A stretch of DNA of 64,000 bases, taken from NCBI RefSeq assembly GCF_016860525.1, contig NZ_BNEA01000015.1, positions 4,922,501 to 4,986,500 of the forward strand, written 5' to 3'. This DNA is from Streptomyces rubradiris (lineage in GTDB: Bacteria; Actinomycetota; Actinomycetes; Streptomycetales; Streptomycetaceae). The notes under the pieces are model-generated. The model ran no database searches. It saw only the letters and a program-made list of their open reading frames with translations, and had not been told where the DNA came from. This document shows, one piece after another, positions 1 to 12,870 of this stretch (within the stretch, counting starts at the first letter, position 1; every line of letters starts with the position of its first letter). Position numbers and translations under genes: made by a program.

Positions 1-2680
<2,680 letters not shown>

Positions 2681-2761
2681 GTTGCTCGCGTCCACTGTGT
2701 TGGTTCTGAAACCACGAACAGCCCCATGTGTTACACATGGTGCGGCGTTCAGTTTCATAGT

Positions 2762-2880
2762 GTTTCGGTGGTCATAGCGTGAGGGAAACGCCCGGTTACA
2801 TTCCGAACCCGGAAGCTAAGCCTCACAGCGCCGATGGTACTGCAGGGGGGACCCTGTGGGAGAGTAGGACGCCGCCGAAC
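2762..2880 (+). rRNA. rrf: 5S ribosomal RNA
   Basis: This is a typical actinobacterial 5S sequence, with complementary ends (GTTTCGGTGG at the start pairing with CCGCCGAAC at the end) and the conserved CCGAACCCGGAAGCTAAGCC loop. It follows the 23S gene after an 81-nt spacer that holds no tRNA. The exact ends may be off by one or two bases. Confidence 0.96.
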
Positions 2881-2895
2881 AAATTTTGAGGGAGA

Positions 2896-2924
2896 CCCCC
2901 GCACCTTACGGTGCGGGGGTTTTC
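2896..2924 (+). terminator. Rho-independent terminator of the rRNA operon
   Basis: A perfect 10-bp stem (CCCCCGCACC / GGTGCGGGGG) with a TTAC loop is followed by TTTTC. It lies 15 nt after the 5S gene, so it ends the rRNA operon and insulates it from the convergent DUF58 operon. The remaining ~60 nt up to 2987 show nothing further. Confidence 0.92.
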
Positions 2925-2987
2925 TGCGTTATGCATGAATGACGTCCCCGGAGGGACTGCGGCGGTTAGAAACACCTCTGAAGGTTC

Positions 2988-4297
2988 TTAGAGCCGGCCC
3001 GCCGCTTTGAGCGCCAGATAGGCGTCCGCGAGTGCCGGCGCCAGTTCCTCGGGAGTCGCGTCCACCACCGTCACCCCATGACGACGGAGCTGCTCGGCGA
3101 TGCGTCGGCGCTCCTCCTGCGAGCGAGCCGCTGCCGCCGCCTCGTAAACGGCCTCAGTGTTGCCCCGGGCCTGAGCCATGCGGGCAATGTGCGGATCCGC
3201 CACCGACGCCACCAGAACCGTGTGGCGCTGAGTGAGCTGGGGAAGCACCGGAAGCAGACCCTGCTCCACCGGTGCCGCGTCCAACGTCGTGAGGAGCACG
3301 ATCAGGGAACGCCGAGGTGCCGTGCGCAGAGCGGTGGAGGTGAGACCACGGGCATCGGTCTCGACGAGTTCCGGTTCCAGCGTCGCCATCGCGTTGACCA
3401 GCGAAGGCAGGACATCGCCGGCCGTACGGCCCTGGACCAGAGCACGTACCCGGCGGTCGTAGGCGAGCAGTGCCACCCGGTCGCCCGCGCGCGAGGCGAG
3501 GGCCGCGAGCAGCAGGGCCGCGTCCATGGAGGCGTCCAGCCGTGGGGCATCGCCCACGCGGCCCGCCGAGGTCCGGCCGGTGTCCAGGACCAGCAGGATG
3601 TGCCGGTCGCGTTCCGGACGCCAGGTGCGGACCGCGACGGAGGTCTGCCGGGCTGTGGCACGCCAGTCGATGGAGCGGGTGTCGTCTCCGGGCACGTACT
3701 CGCGCAGGCTGTCGAACTCCGTGCCCTCCCCACGAGTCAGCGCGCTGGTGCGGCCGTCGAGTTCACGCAATCGGGCGAGTTTCGACGGGAGGTGCTTGCG
3801 GCTGGTGAACGGGGGCAAGACTCGTACCGTCCAGGGCACCTTGTGGGTGCCTTGGCGGGTGAACAGGCCGAGGGGGCCGTAGGAGCGGATGGTCACGCGG
3901 TCGGCCTGGCGGTCGCCACGGCGGGTGGGACGCAGCGTGGTCGGCACGCGTCGGCGCTCGCCCGGGGGCACGGTCAGCCGGTGCCGTGAGGCCTCGGTCT
4001 CGGTGCCCGGCTGCCAGGCGCTCGGCGGCCAGGCGTCCCGGAGCTGGGCGCGTAGGGGGCGGCGGGTCGGGTTCGTGACCGTCAGGGTGACGTCGGCGGT
4101 GTCACCGAGCCGGGCCGTGGTGTCGCCGGAGCGGGTCAGCAGCAGGCGGCGTACCGGCGCGGCCAGCGCGTAGTCGCAGGCGCAGGCCAGGGCCAGTGGA
4201 CCGTTGACCGCGAGGATGCCGGTCCAGCCCGGTTCCAGGATGCCGACGGGGATCGAGCCGAGGGCCGCGAGCAGAGCGGCGCGTCCGGTGAGTGCCA

Positions 4298-4298
<1 letters not shown>
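2988..4298 (-). CDS. DUF58 domain-containing membrane protein
   Basis: 436 residues. The N-terminus has two closely spaced hydrophobic segments (about residues 5-45). The middle carries the DUF58 signature L-R-E-Y-V-P-G-D-D-x-R-x-I-D-W, and the C-terminal half is VWA-like (HILLVLDTGRTS). DUF58 proteins are regularly encoded next to MoxR ATPases, and that is the case here: the ATG overlaps the MoxR stop as ATGA, so the two are probably translationally coupled. Its role is inferred to be a membrane partner of the MoxR ATPase; the substrate is unknown. It is the last gene of the operon and ends near the rRNA terminator from the opposite direction. Confidence 0.9.
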
Positions 4299-5286
<988 letters not shown>

Positions 5287-5290
<4 letters not shown>

Positions 5291-6486
5291 GAACGGCGTA
5301 CCTCTCTTTCGAGGGCGTCGAGTCGGTCGGTGAGGGTGATGAGGGCCGCGTCGTCGCCGGGCGGCGGTCCGAAGAGGAGGGAGTGCAGGTCCTGTCCGTC
5401 GCCGGGCAGGCGGGCGGAGAGGGCGGGCAGCAGGGCCTCGGGCGTGTGCGCCTGAGCTGCGGGGACGCCGGAGAGGGGGGCGAGGCGGGTGCGGGTGGCG
5501 GAGCGCAGCGCGTCGGCCGCGCGGTCACGGGCGTTGGCCTTGCGGTAGAGGCGGGCGCGGCCTTCGGTGGTCTCGGAGGCGCGGATCGCGACGGGGAGTT
5601 TCTCGGCCACGAGCGGGCCGAATCGGCGGGCCCGCCAGAAGGCGGCGAGGACCGCCGCGATGAACAGCTGGAGGGTGGCCCACAGCCAGCCCGAGGGGAG
5701 CAGGTCGAAGAAGCCTTTCCGGTCGTCCGTCGGGGCGCCGGAGGCGTCGGACAGCGAGGGGAGGTACCAGACCAGATGGGGGCGGGAGCCGAGGAGTTGA
5801 AGGGCGAGGGAGGCGTTGCCCTGCTCGTCCAGGCGGTCGTTGTAGAGGATGTCGGGCGCGCCGAGCACGACGGTGTCGCCGCCCCCGGAGGCCGCGGGGA
5901 GCCGCAGCAGGGTGGCGAGGCGCTTGCTGGGGTAGCAGGAGTCGGCGTCGAGGTGCGCGGTGGTGTAGCGGATGCCTCCGGTGTCGGCGGTGCCCGCGCG
6001 CCGGGCCTCGGGCAGGGCGCAGTCCGGGGCGAGCGTGGAGTCGCCGCTGACCGCGGGGTCCGCGGTGACCCCGGGGGCGAGCCGTTCGACGGACCAGCCG
6101 CCGGCCGCGACCAGGACGGTCCGGCCGCCGGAGTCCGCCATCGCCGAGTGCAGCAGGTCCTGTTGCCGGTGGGTCAGCCGGTCGGGTACGGCGACGAGGA
6201 GGGTGGTGTCGGGGCCGGTGGCGGAGCGTGCCGCGTCGAGTGTGGTGACCACGCGTGTGGACACGCCACGCTGGGCGAGGAGTTCGGCGACGGCGCGGCT
6301 GCCGTAGGGGTCGGCGGAGCGCGGGTCCAGTTCGCCGTGGTGGGCGGTGGAGCGCACGGCGGCCATGGCGACGGCCGCGGCCAGGACGAGGACGACGGCG
6401 AGCGCGATGCCGCGGGACCGGGTCCACAGCAGGCGGCCGGTGGGCGCGGTGGAGGTGGTGGTCGTCGGCGGGGCCACGGTGGTCAC
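5287..6486 (-). CDS. DUF4350 domain-containing membrane protein
   Basis: 399 residues. The GTG at 6486 is chosen because it overlaps the upstream stop (GTGA), giving translational coupling. A Thr-rich N-terminus is followed by one transmembrane helix (about residues 25-45, IALAVVLVLAAAVAMAAV). An extracytoplasmic DUF4350 domain comes next, then a second membrane segment (about 290-310, LWATLQLFIAAVLAAFWRARRFGP) and a basic cytoplasmic tail. The frame stays open far upstream, but that part runs over the DUF4129 gene and is not coding. The DUF4350 name rests on overall architecture and on its place between DUF4129 and MoxR. Biochemical function is unknown. Confidence 0.85.
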
Positions 6487-7256
6487 TCGGGTGCCCCCTG
6501 GCGGGTGCTGTGGGCCGCGCTGACGGCACTGCCGGCGAGGCTCGGCCGGGTGTTCTCCAGGTCGCGGTCCAGTTCGGCGAGGCGGCGGTACGACTGCTCG
6601 TCGGCTGTGCGCCCGCCGTATGTGACGTCGTCGAACTCCCGTGCCGCGACGCGCAGTCGGTCCGCGTGGACGGGCAGGGCGCGGCCGGCCTCGGCGGCGG
6701 CTTCGTCGGCGGTGCGGCCGGGGCGTACGTCGAGCAGGGCGCGTTCCTCCAGGGCGCGGACCACGGCTCGCATGCGTTCCTGGACGGCCTGGTTCCAGTG
6801 GCCTTGGGACGCGTGTGCCTCGCCGGCCGCGCGGTGTTCGGCGGCGCTGCGGGTGCGCTCGTCGAACAGGGGCGCGGCTGAGGAAGCTTGGCGGCGGGGG
6901 GTGCCCAGGCGCCACCAGAGGGCGGCCAGGACGGCGACGGCGAACAGGATGACGACGAACAGGCCGACCGCGCCGCCCGGGGTGGCCGACGCGGCCGTGC
7001 CGAACAGCCGGTCGAGCCAGTCCCAGAACGCGTTCAGGGCGCGCTGGAACAGGCTGGGATCGTTCTCGTGGTACATCCGCTTGGACAGTTCGCGCCGGGC
7101 CGCTTCCCGCGCGGGGTCGCGCGGGATGGTCACCGGCGGCTCGTCGCCCGAGCCGCCGGCCGCCAGGAGCGCACGGTCCGACGCGCGCCAGACTCGTACG
7201 ACGGTGGTTCCGCCCGATGGCAGGACCGCCGTGAGTACTCCCCCCGTGAGGCCCAC
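6483..7256 (-). CDS. DUF4129 domain-containing membrane protein
   Basis: 257 residues from GTG at 7256. A Shine-Dalgarno GGGAG lies 8 nt upstream, overlapping the stop region of the preceding gene; a longer frame start at 7310 would overlap that gene by 50 nt and lacks a ribosome-binding site. There is one clear transmembrane helix (about residues 103-125, AVGLFVVILFAVAVLAALWW). The C-terminal DUF4129 region (HWNQAVQERMRAVVRALEERALLDVRPGRTADE...) resembles the domain found at the C-terminus of transglutaminase-like membrane proteins. It belongs to the MoxR operon; function is not established. Confidence 0.85.
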   Translation of the reverse strand: MGLTGGVLTAVLPSGGTTVVRVWRASDRALLAAGGSGDEPPVTIPRDPAREAARRELSKRMYHENDPSLFQRALNAFWDWLDRLFGTAASATPGGAVGLFVVILFAVAVLAALWWRLGTPRRQASSAAPLFDERTRSAAEHRAAGEAHASQGHWNQAVQERMRAVVRALEERALLDVRPGRTADEAAAEAGRALPVHADRLRVAAREFDDVTYGGRTADEQSYRRLAELDRDLENTRPSLAGSAVSAAHSTRQGAPE

Positions 7257-7260
7257 CGCG

Positions 7261-8664
7261 TCAGCTCCCGGGGACGGGACCGGGGGCGCCGGTGCCGTGG
7301 CCCTGGACACCGGCCGCGCGGGCCAGTTCCAGGTCGAGGGCTTCGCGGCGGATGCGCTGGTCGATGTACAGGAGCGCGGTGACGCCGGCGCTGATCGGGA
7401 GGGTGAGCGTGGTGCCGATCACCGAGCCGATGGACCGGATGATCAGGAACGCCCAGCCGACGTGTCCGCCGTTGGTGGCGAGGAAGTCGGCCATGCCGTC
7501 GCCGCTCGCGGCGGCGCCGATGACGGCGAAGGGGATGGTCACGATCGCGGAGACGATGTTCGCGATCAGGCCGGCGAGCAACTGGATGCCGAAGACGCGC
7601 CACCAGGAGCCCCGCACCAGCCGGGCGGAGCGGCTCATGGACTGGCGGATGCCCTGCCGTTCCAGCATCAGGGCGGGTGCGGCCAGGTAGTAGCGGATGC
7701 TCAGCCAGACCGCGACGGCGGCGGCGCCGATGATGCCCAGGGCCATCAGCGCGGCCCCTGCGGCGTCGCTGCCACTGCCGATCAGGACGAGGAAGCCGGG
7801 CAGCGCGCCGGCGGCGAGCACGCCGAAGACGATCAGACCGAGCAGGATGAGCAGACCGCACAGCTTGAGCAGCCGCGGGCGGGCCTCGCGCCAGGCCTCG
7901 CCGGTGCTGACCGGCTTGCCGAGCACGGCACGGCTGGTGATGGTCGTGAGCAGGGCGGTCGCGACGATGGTGGCGGCCGCCGAGACCACTGTGAGGAGTC
8001 CGGTGCCGACCATGGTGTCGCGCAGACTGCGGAGCACCTCGCCGGGGGTGGCGGTCTCGCTGTCGAGCGCGGTGTCGGTGAGGGCGTCGTTGAGGACGAA
8101 GCCCTGCAGCAGGACCAGGCCGGTCTCGGTGAGCAGGGCGACCGCCAGCGAGATGGCGAGGACCGAGCGCCAGTAGGTGCGCATGGTGGAGACGGCGCCG
8201 TCGAGGATTTCACCGACGCCGAGCGGGCGCAGCGGGATGACGCCGGGTTTGGCGGCGGGCGGCGGTCCGCCCCAGCCGCCGCCCCACGCCGGGTAACCGC
8301 CGTGCCCGGTGGGCGGGCCTTGGTATCCGCCGCCATGACCGCCATGACCGCCGTAGCCGCCGGGGCCCGGGGCGCCGGGGGGCCGGCCGCCCCAGCCGGG
8401 GCCGGGTGGCGGGGGTGGCGGGGTCTGGTGCGGGCCGGGTGTCCCGGGGGCGCCGGGGGCGCCGGTGGGCGCCGACCACTGGCCGGGTGGCGGCTGCTCC
8501 TTGGACCATTTCACGCCTGGGCCCTGCGGGTCCGGGCCCGGCTGCGGCGCGGGCTCGGCGGGGCCGGGGCGGTCGGCGGGCTCGGCGGGGCCGGACGCAC
8601 CGGGTTCCCGCCCCTCGGACGACGAGGCGGATCCGGGCGAGGCCCAGCCCGGAGTGTCAGTCAT
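7261..8664 (-). CDS. GPDPase-membrane-domain-like multi-spanning protein
   Basis: 467 residues. The ATG at 8664 has a good GAAGGAG ribosome-binding site 6 nt upstream. Roughly the first 165 residues are a Pro/Gly/His/Tyr-rich low-complexity cytoplasmic tail (GGYGGHGGHGGGYQGPP). Six or so hydrophobic helices follow, from about residue 185 (YWRSVLAISLAVALL) to 440. This matches the glycerophosphoryl-diester-phosphodiesterase membrane domain family, which lacks the catalytic GDPD domain. It is the first gene of the MoxR-DUF58 operon, facing mtnA across a 140-nt divergent promoter region. Enzyme activity should not be assumed. Confidence 0.82.
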   Translation of the reverse strand: MTDTPGWASPGSASSSEGREPGASGPAEPADRPGPAEPAPQPGPDPQGPGVKWSKEQPPPGQWSAPTGAPGAPGTPGPHQTPPPPPPGPGWGGRPPGAPGPGGYGGHGGHGGGYQGPPTGHGGYPAWGGGWGGPPPAAKPGVIPLRPLGVGEILDGAVSTMRTYWRSVLAISLAVALLTETGLVLLQGFVLNDALTDTALDSETATPGEVLRSLRDTMVGTGLLTVVSAAATIVATALLTTITSRAVLGKPVSTGEAWREARPRLLKLCGLLILLGLIVFGVLAAGALPGFLVLIGSGSDAAGAALMALGIIGAAAVAVWLSIRYYLAAPALMLERQGIRQSMSRSARLVRGSWWRVFGIQLLAGLIANIVSAIVTIPFAVIGAAASGDGMADFLATNGGHVGWAFLIIRSIGSVIGTTLTLPISAGVTALLYIDQRIRREALDLELARAAGVQGHGTGAPGPVPGS

Positions 8665-8804
8665 CGAAGCTCCTTCTCGGTGCCCGTCCGCGGTCGCGGC
8701 GGCGGGTTGGCAGCCATCGTGCCATGGGCCGGTCATCGGGGTACCGGCCGCAGTGGGGGCGGGACTTCTTCAATTGTCCGCCGGATCCGGGGCAGACTGA
8801 CGGC

Positions 8805-9950
8805 ATGGCTGATCAGCAGGCGCGAACCGGCGGGGACAAGCGGCCGACCGAGGTACCGGCGATCCGATGGGAGGAACCACCCGAGGGTCCCGTACTGGTC
8901 CTTCTCGACCAGACGAGGCTCCCGGCCGAAGAGGTCGAGTTGGTGTGCACGGACGCGCCGGCGCTGGTGGAGGCGATCCGCTCGCTCGCCGTGCGCGGGG
9001 CCCCGCTGCTCGGGATCGCGGGGGCGTACGGCGTCGCGCTCGCCGCCGCGCGTGGCTTCGACGTGCCCGAGGCGGCGCGGACGCTGGAAGGGGCCAGGCC
9101 CACCGCGGTGAACCTGTCCGTCGGGGTGCGCCGGGCCGAGTCCGCGCACCGGGCGGCGCTGGCCCGCACCGGTGACCCCACGGCGGCCGCCGTGGCGGCG
9201 CTCGCCGAGGCGCGGGCGCTGCACCAGGAGGACGCCGAGGCCAGCGCCCGGATGGCGGCCCACGGGCTGACCCTGCTGGACGAACTGCTGCCGGCCGGCG
9301 GGCACCGCATCCTGACCCACTGCAACACCGGTTCGCTGGTGTCGGGCGGGGAGGGCACGGCGTTCGCGGTGGCGCTCGCCGCGCACCGGGCGGGGCGGCT
9401 GCGGCGGCTGTGGGTGGATGAGACGCGGCCGTTGTTGCAGGGGGCGCGCCTGACGGCGTACGAGGCGGCCCGCAGCGGCATGCCGTACACGCTGCTCACC
9501 GACAACGCGGCGGGTTCGCTGTTCGCGGCGGGCGAGGTGGACGCGGTGCTGATCGGGGCGGACCGGATCGCGGCCGACGGTTCGGTGGCGAACAAGGTGG
9601 GCAGCTATCCGCTGGCTGTGCTCGCCCGGTACCACCATGTGCCGTTCATCGTGGTGGCCCCGGTGACGACGATCGACCCGGACACTCCCGACGGGGCGTC
9701 CATCGAGGTCGAGCAGCGGCCCGGCTTCGAGGTGACCGAGGTCGTGGCACCCCAGGTGGCGGCGACCGGTGCGGCGGGCGGGATACCGGTGGCGCCGCTG
9801 GGGACGCAGGCGTACAACCCGGCGTTCGACGTGACGCCGCCCGAGCTGGTGACGGCCATCGTCACCGAGCAGGGAGTCGTCTCCCCGGTGACCGCCGAGT
9901 CCCTCGCCGAGGCATGTGCCCTCTCGCGCCGCGGCGCGGACCCCGCCTGA
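8805..9950 (+). CDS. mtnA: S-methyl-5-thioribose-1-phosphate isomerase
   Basis: 381 residues. It converts methylthioribose-1-phosphate to methylthioribulose-1-phosphate in methionine salvage. Family motifs are plain: VRGAPLLGIAGAYG near residues 63-76, the catalytic Cys in ILTHCNTGSL (C173) and the catalytic Asp in IGADRIAADG (D253), followed by NKVGSYPLAV. Length is slightly above the family norm. The ATG has no clear ribosome-binding site, so the mRNA may be leaderless or have a very short leader. It stands alone between the divergent MoxR operon and mtrA; no other salvage gene is in the window. Confidence 0.95.
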   Translation: MADQQARTGGDKRPTEVPAIRWEEPPEGPVLVLLDQTRLPAEEVELVCTDAPALVEAIRSLAVRGAPLLGIAGAYGVALAAARGFDVPEAARTLEGARPTAVNLSVGVRRAESAHRAALARTGDPTAAAVAALAEARALHQEDAEASARMAAHGLTLLDELLPAGGHRILTHCNTGSLVSGGEGTAFAVALAAHRAGRLRRLWVDETRPLLQGARLTAYEAARSGMPYTLLTDNAAGSLFAAGEVDAVLIGADRIAADGSVANKVGSYPLAVLARYHHVPFIVVAPVTTIDPDTPDGASIEVEQRPGFEVTEVVAPQVAATGAAGGIPVAPLGTQAYNPAFDVTPPELVTAIVTEQGVVSPVTAESLAEACALSRRGADPA

Positions 9951-9979
9951 GCGGGCCGCGGGCGGTGGCCGGGGGCAGA

Positions 9980-10050
9980 CAGTGACCGTCCCCTACGACT
10001 ATCGTCACGGGCCAGTGACCTGCCTCACCAGCGCCCCGGTCACCGTTACG
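9980..10050 (+). promoter_or_regulatory. mtrA upstream region with repeated GTGACC-type sites
   Basis: Two copies of CAGTGACC (9980-9987 and 10013-10020) lie exactly 33 bp apart. A GGTCACCGTTACG element (10038-10050) holds two GTNAC half-sites 6 bp apart. A TATCGT (10000-10005) could be a -10 box. GTNAC-like direct repeats are reported targets of MtrA in actinobacteria, so autoregulation is plausible, but this is inferred from pattern only. Confidence 0.35.
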
Positions 10051-10058
10051 AGAATGGG

Positions 10059-10748
10059 ATGATGTCGTTTATGAAGGGACGAGTCCTTGTCGTCGACGAC
10101 GACACCGCACTGGCCGAGATGCTCGGGATCGTGCTGCGTGGTGAAGGTTTTGAGCCGTCTTTCGTAGCCGACGGCGACAAGGCGCTGGCCGCTTTCCGTG
10201 AGAGCAAGCCCGATCTGGTGCTGCTCGACCTGATGCTGCCCGGGCGGGACGGCATCGAGGTGTGCCGGCTGATCCGGGCGGAGTCCGGGGTGCCGATCGT
10301 GATGCTCACGGCCAAGAGCGACACCGTGGATGTCGTGGTGGGCCTGGAGTCGGGGGCCGACGACTACATCGTCAAGCCGTTCAAGCCCAAGGAGCTGGTG
10401 GCCCGGATCCGGGCCCGGCTGCGCAGGTCGGAGGAGCCGGCGCCGGAGCAGCTCACCATCGGTGACCTGGTCATCGATGTCGCCGGGCACTCGGTGAAGC
10501 GGGACGGGCAGTCCATAGCGCTGACCCCGCTGGAGTTCGATCTGCTGGTGGCGCTCGCGCGCAAGCCGTGGCAGGTGTTCACCCGTGAGGTGCTGCTGGA
10601 GCAGGTGTGGGGCTACCGCCACGCCGCCGACACGCGGCTCGTCAACGTGCATGTCCAGCGGCTGCGTTCCAAGGTCGAGAAGGACCCGGAGCGGCCGGAG
10701 ATCGTGGTGACCGTCCGTGGTGTCGGTTACAAGGCCGGACCGAGCTGA
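10059..10748 (+). CDS. mtrA: DNA-binding response regulator MtrA
   Basis: 229 residues, OmpR/PhoB class. The receiver domain (residues 7-120) has the acidic pocket at D13-D15, the phospho-acceptor D57 (LVLLDLMLPG), T84 (MLTAKS) and K106 (VKPFKP). The C-terminal winged helix (about 135-229) ends in VTVRGVGYKAG. The sequence is close to the Streptomyces MtrA I know, whose MMSFMKG start corresponds to the ATG at 10059; a second ATG follows at once and a third at 10071. The histidine kinase mtrB starts one base after its stop. MtrA regulates cell wall, division and development genes in actinobacteria. Confidence 0.97.
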   Translation: MMSFMKGRVLVVDDDTALAEMLGIVLRGEGFEPSFVADGDKALAAFRESKPDLVLLDLMLPGRDGIEVCRLIRAESGVPIVMLTAKSDTVDVVVGLESGADDYIVKPFKPKELVARIRARLRRSEEPAPEQLTIGDLVIDVAGHSVKRDGQSIALTPLEFDLLVALARKPWQVFTREVLLEQVWGYRHAADTRLVNVHVQRLRSKVEKDPERPEIVVTVRGVGYKAGPS

Positions 10749-10749
10749 C

Positions 10750-12870
10750 GTGTCCGGGGACAGTGCTGCTTCGGTTCCCGGTGGGCCCGGGACCCGTCCG
10801 GGGCGGCCTGTCGGCCGGACGGCGGTGAGTGCGCGCCTCAGGCGTCTGTTCGAGGGCGGGCTGCCGCGCGGCGGGGTGCAGGGCAGCCCGGTCCTGCGGT
10901 TGTTCTTGCGCTGGGTGCGCCGTCCGCTGCTGCCGGTGATGCGGCTGTGGCGGCGCAACATCCAGCTCCGGGTCGTGGCGACGACCCTGGTGATGTCGCT
11001 GGGCGTCGTCCTGCTGCTGGGCTTCGTCGTGATCGGGCAGGTGCGCAACGGCCTGCTGGATGCCAAGGTGAAGGCGTCGCAGAGCCAGGCCACAGGCGGG
11101 TTCGCGGTGGCCAGGCAGAAGGCCGACGAGGCGGTGAGCGGCACGGGCGCCGGCAGGGCGGCCGGGACCGGTGACGGTACGGCGACCGCCGACGGACGGC
11201 AGTCGCAGAACGTCATCCAGTGGATGAGCGACCTCGTGGAGTCGCTGTCCAGCGGTGGCGCGGGCGCCTTCGACGTGGTGACGCTGCCCGTCGGCGACGA
11301 CAGCGGCGGCGGCCGCAGCCCGCGCGGCTCGGGGAACGTCAACCCGACCTCCAGCGTGCCCGCCGAGCTGCGCGAGCGGGTCAACAGCGGTACGACGGCC
11401 GTGCAGAGCAACACACGGATCGTCTACTTCGGCGGCAAGGAACCGCAGCCGGGTCTTGCCATCGGCAAGCAGGTCAGCGACCCGAACGGCCGCCAGTACG
11501 AGCTGTACTACCTCTTCCCGCTCACGCAGGAGGAGAAGTCCCTGAGCCTGGTCAAGGGCACCCTGGCCACGGCGGGGCTGTTCGTCGTCGTCCTGCTCGG
11601 CGCCATCGCCTGGCTGGTGGTGCGGCAGGTGGTCACGCCGGTGCGGATGGCGGCCGGGATCGCGGAGCGGCTGTCCGCCGGGCGGCTCCAGGAGCGGATG
11701 AAGGTCACCGGCGAGGACGACATCGCGCGCCTGGGCGAGGCCTTCAACAAGATGGCGCAGAACCTCCAGGTCAAGATCCAGCAGCTGGAGGACCTGTCGC
11801 GGATGCAGCGGCGGTTCGTCTCCGACGTCTCGCACGAGCTGCGCACTCCGCTGACCACCGTCCGGATGGCCGCCGACGTCATCCACGAGGCGCGCGAGGA
11901 CTTCGACCCGGTGACCGCGCGGTCGGCCGAGCTGCTCGCCGACCAGCTGGACCGGTTCGAGTCGCTGCTCGCGGACCTGCTGGAGATCAGCCGGTTCGAC
12001 GCCGGCGCCGCCGCGCTGGAGGCCGAGCCGATAGACCTCAGGGAGGTCGTCCGGCGGGTGGTCAGCGGTGCCGAGCCGCTCGCCGAGCGCAAGGGCACGC
12101 GCATACGGGTGGTCGGCGACCAGCAGCCCGTCGTCGCCGAGGCGGACGCCCGGCGCGTGGAGCGCGTCCTGCGCAACCTCGTCGTCAACGCGGTCGAGCA
12201 CGGCGAGGGCAAGGACGTCGTCGTCAAGCTCGCCGCCGCGGGAGGAGCGGTGGCCGTCGCCGTACGGGACTACGGCGTCGGCCTGAAGCCCGGCGAGGCG
12301 ACCCGGGTCTTCAGCCGCTTCTGGCGGGCCGACCCGGCACGCGCGCGTACCACCGGCGGCACCGGCCTCGGGCTGTCGATCGCCCTGGAGGACGCGCGGC
12401 TGCACGGCGGCTGGCTGCAGGCCTGGGGCGAGCCCGGTGGCGGCTCCCAGTTCAGGCTGACGCTGCCGAGGACCGCGGACGAGCCGCTGCGGGGCTCGCC
12501 GATACCGCTGGAGCCGAAGGACTCGCGCCGCAACCGCGGCCTCGACGACGGCGGCGAGGCGGGCGCCGGCGAGGAGAAACGGGCGACCGTCCCGGTGCAG
12601 CAGACCGGCGCACAGGTGCCCGCGCTGCTTTCGCGGGCGCCGATGGCGTCGCCGCTGACCACCGCGACCCCGGCCGCGGATCCGACCGCCCTGCCGGGCA
12701 AGGGCAACGGCGCGCGCGTGGTGCCCCGGCCCACCGGAGGCGTACGGCGGCCCGGCGACGAGGCCGCCACGCGCCCGGCGCCGGACGTGCCGGACGCGGC
12801 GGGGACCCGGCCGGACTCCGCCGCGCCGCAGGACTCGACGCAGTCAGGGGAGGCATTCCGTGGTCGCTGA
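10750..12870 (+). CDS. mtrB: sensor histidine kinase MtrB
   Basis: 706 residues from a GTG that begins one base after the mtrA stop; an upstream in-frame GTG at 10717 would overlap mtrA by 32 nt. Two transmembrane helices (about residues 75-97 and 275-297) flank an extracytoplasmic sensor loop. A HAMP linker, the DHp helix with H362 (SDVSHELRTPLTT) and the HATPase domain (NLVVNAVEHG, DYGVGL, GGTGLGLSIALE) follow. The C-terminal ~125 residues are a Pro/Ala-rich low-complexity tail. It phosphorylates MtrA and is coupled to lpqB by an 11-bp overlap. Confidence 0.96.
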   Translation: MSGDSAASVPGGPGTRPGRPVGRTAVSARLRRLFEGGLPRGGVQGSPVLRLFLRWVRRPLLPVMRLWRRNIQLRVVATTLVMSLGVVLLLGFVVIGQVRNGLLDAKVKASQSQATGGFAVARQKADEAVSGTGAGRAAGTGDGTATADGRQSQNVIQWMSDLVESLSSGGAGAFDVVTLPVGDDSGGGRSPRGSGNVNPTSSVPAELRERVNSGTTAVQSNTRIVYFGGKEPQPGLAIGKQVSDPNGRQYELYYLFPLTQEEKSLSLVKGTLATAGLFVVVLLGAIAWLVVRQVVTPVRMAAGIAERLSAGRLQERMKVTGEDDIARLGEAFNKMAQNLQVKIQQLEDLSRMQRRFVSDVSHELRTPLTTVRMAADVIHEAREDFDPVTARSAELLADQLDRFESLLADLLEISRFDAGAAALEAEPIDLREVVRRVVSGAEPLAERKGTRIRVVGDQQPVVAEADARRVERVLRNLVVNAVEHGEGKDVVVKLAAAGGAVAVAVRDYGVGLKPGEATRVFSRFWRADPARARTTGGTGLGLSIALEDARLHGGWLQAWGEPGGGSQFRLTLPRTADEPLRGSPIPLEPKDSRRNRGLDDGGEAGAGEEKRATVPVQQTGAQVPALLSRAPMASPLTTATPAADPTALPGKGNGARVVPRPTGGVRRPGDEAATRPAPDVPDAAGTRPDSAAPQDSTQSGEAFRGR

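Noticed and set aside
2681..2761. tRNA gene in the 23S-5S spacer
   Set aside because: The 81-nt spacer cannot fold into a cloverleaf and has no T-loop GGTTCGA-type sequence.
7257..7310. Longer N-terminus for the DUF4129 protein starting at 7310
   Set aside because: It would overlap the upstream gene by 50 nt, and the GTG at 7256 has a well-placed GGGAG site.
5383..9111. 1242-codon plus-strand frame across the MoxR operon
   Set aside because: Gly/Ala/Arg low complexity, and it crosses several well-supported minus-strand genes.
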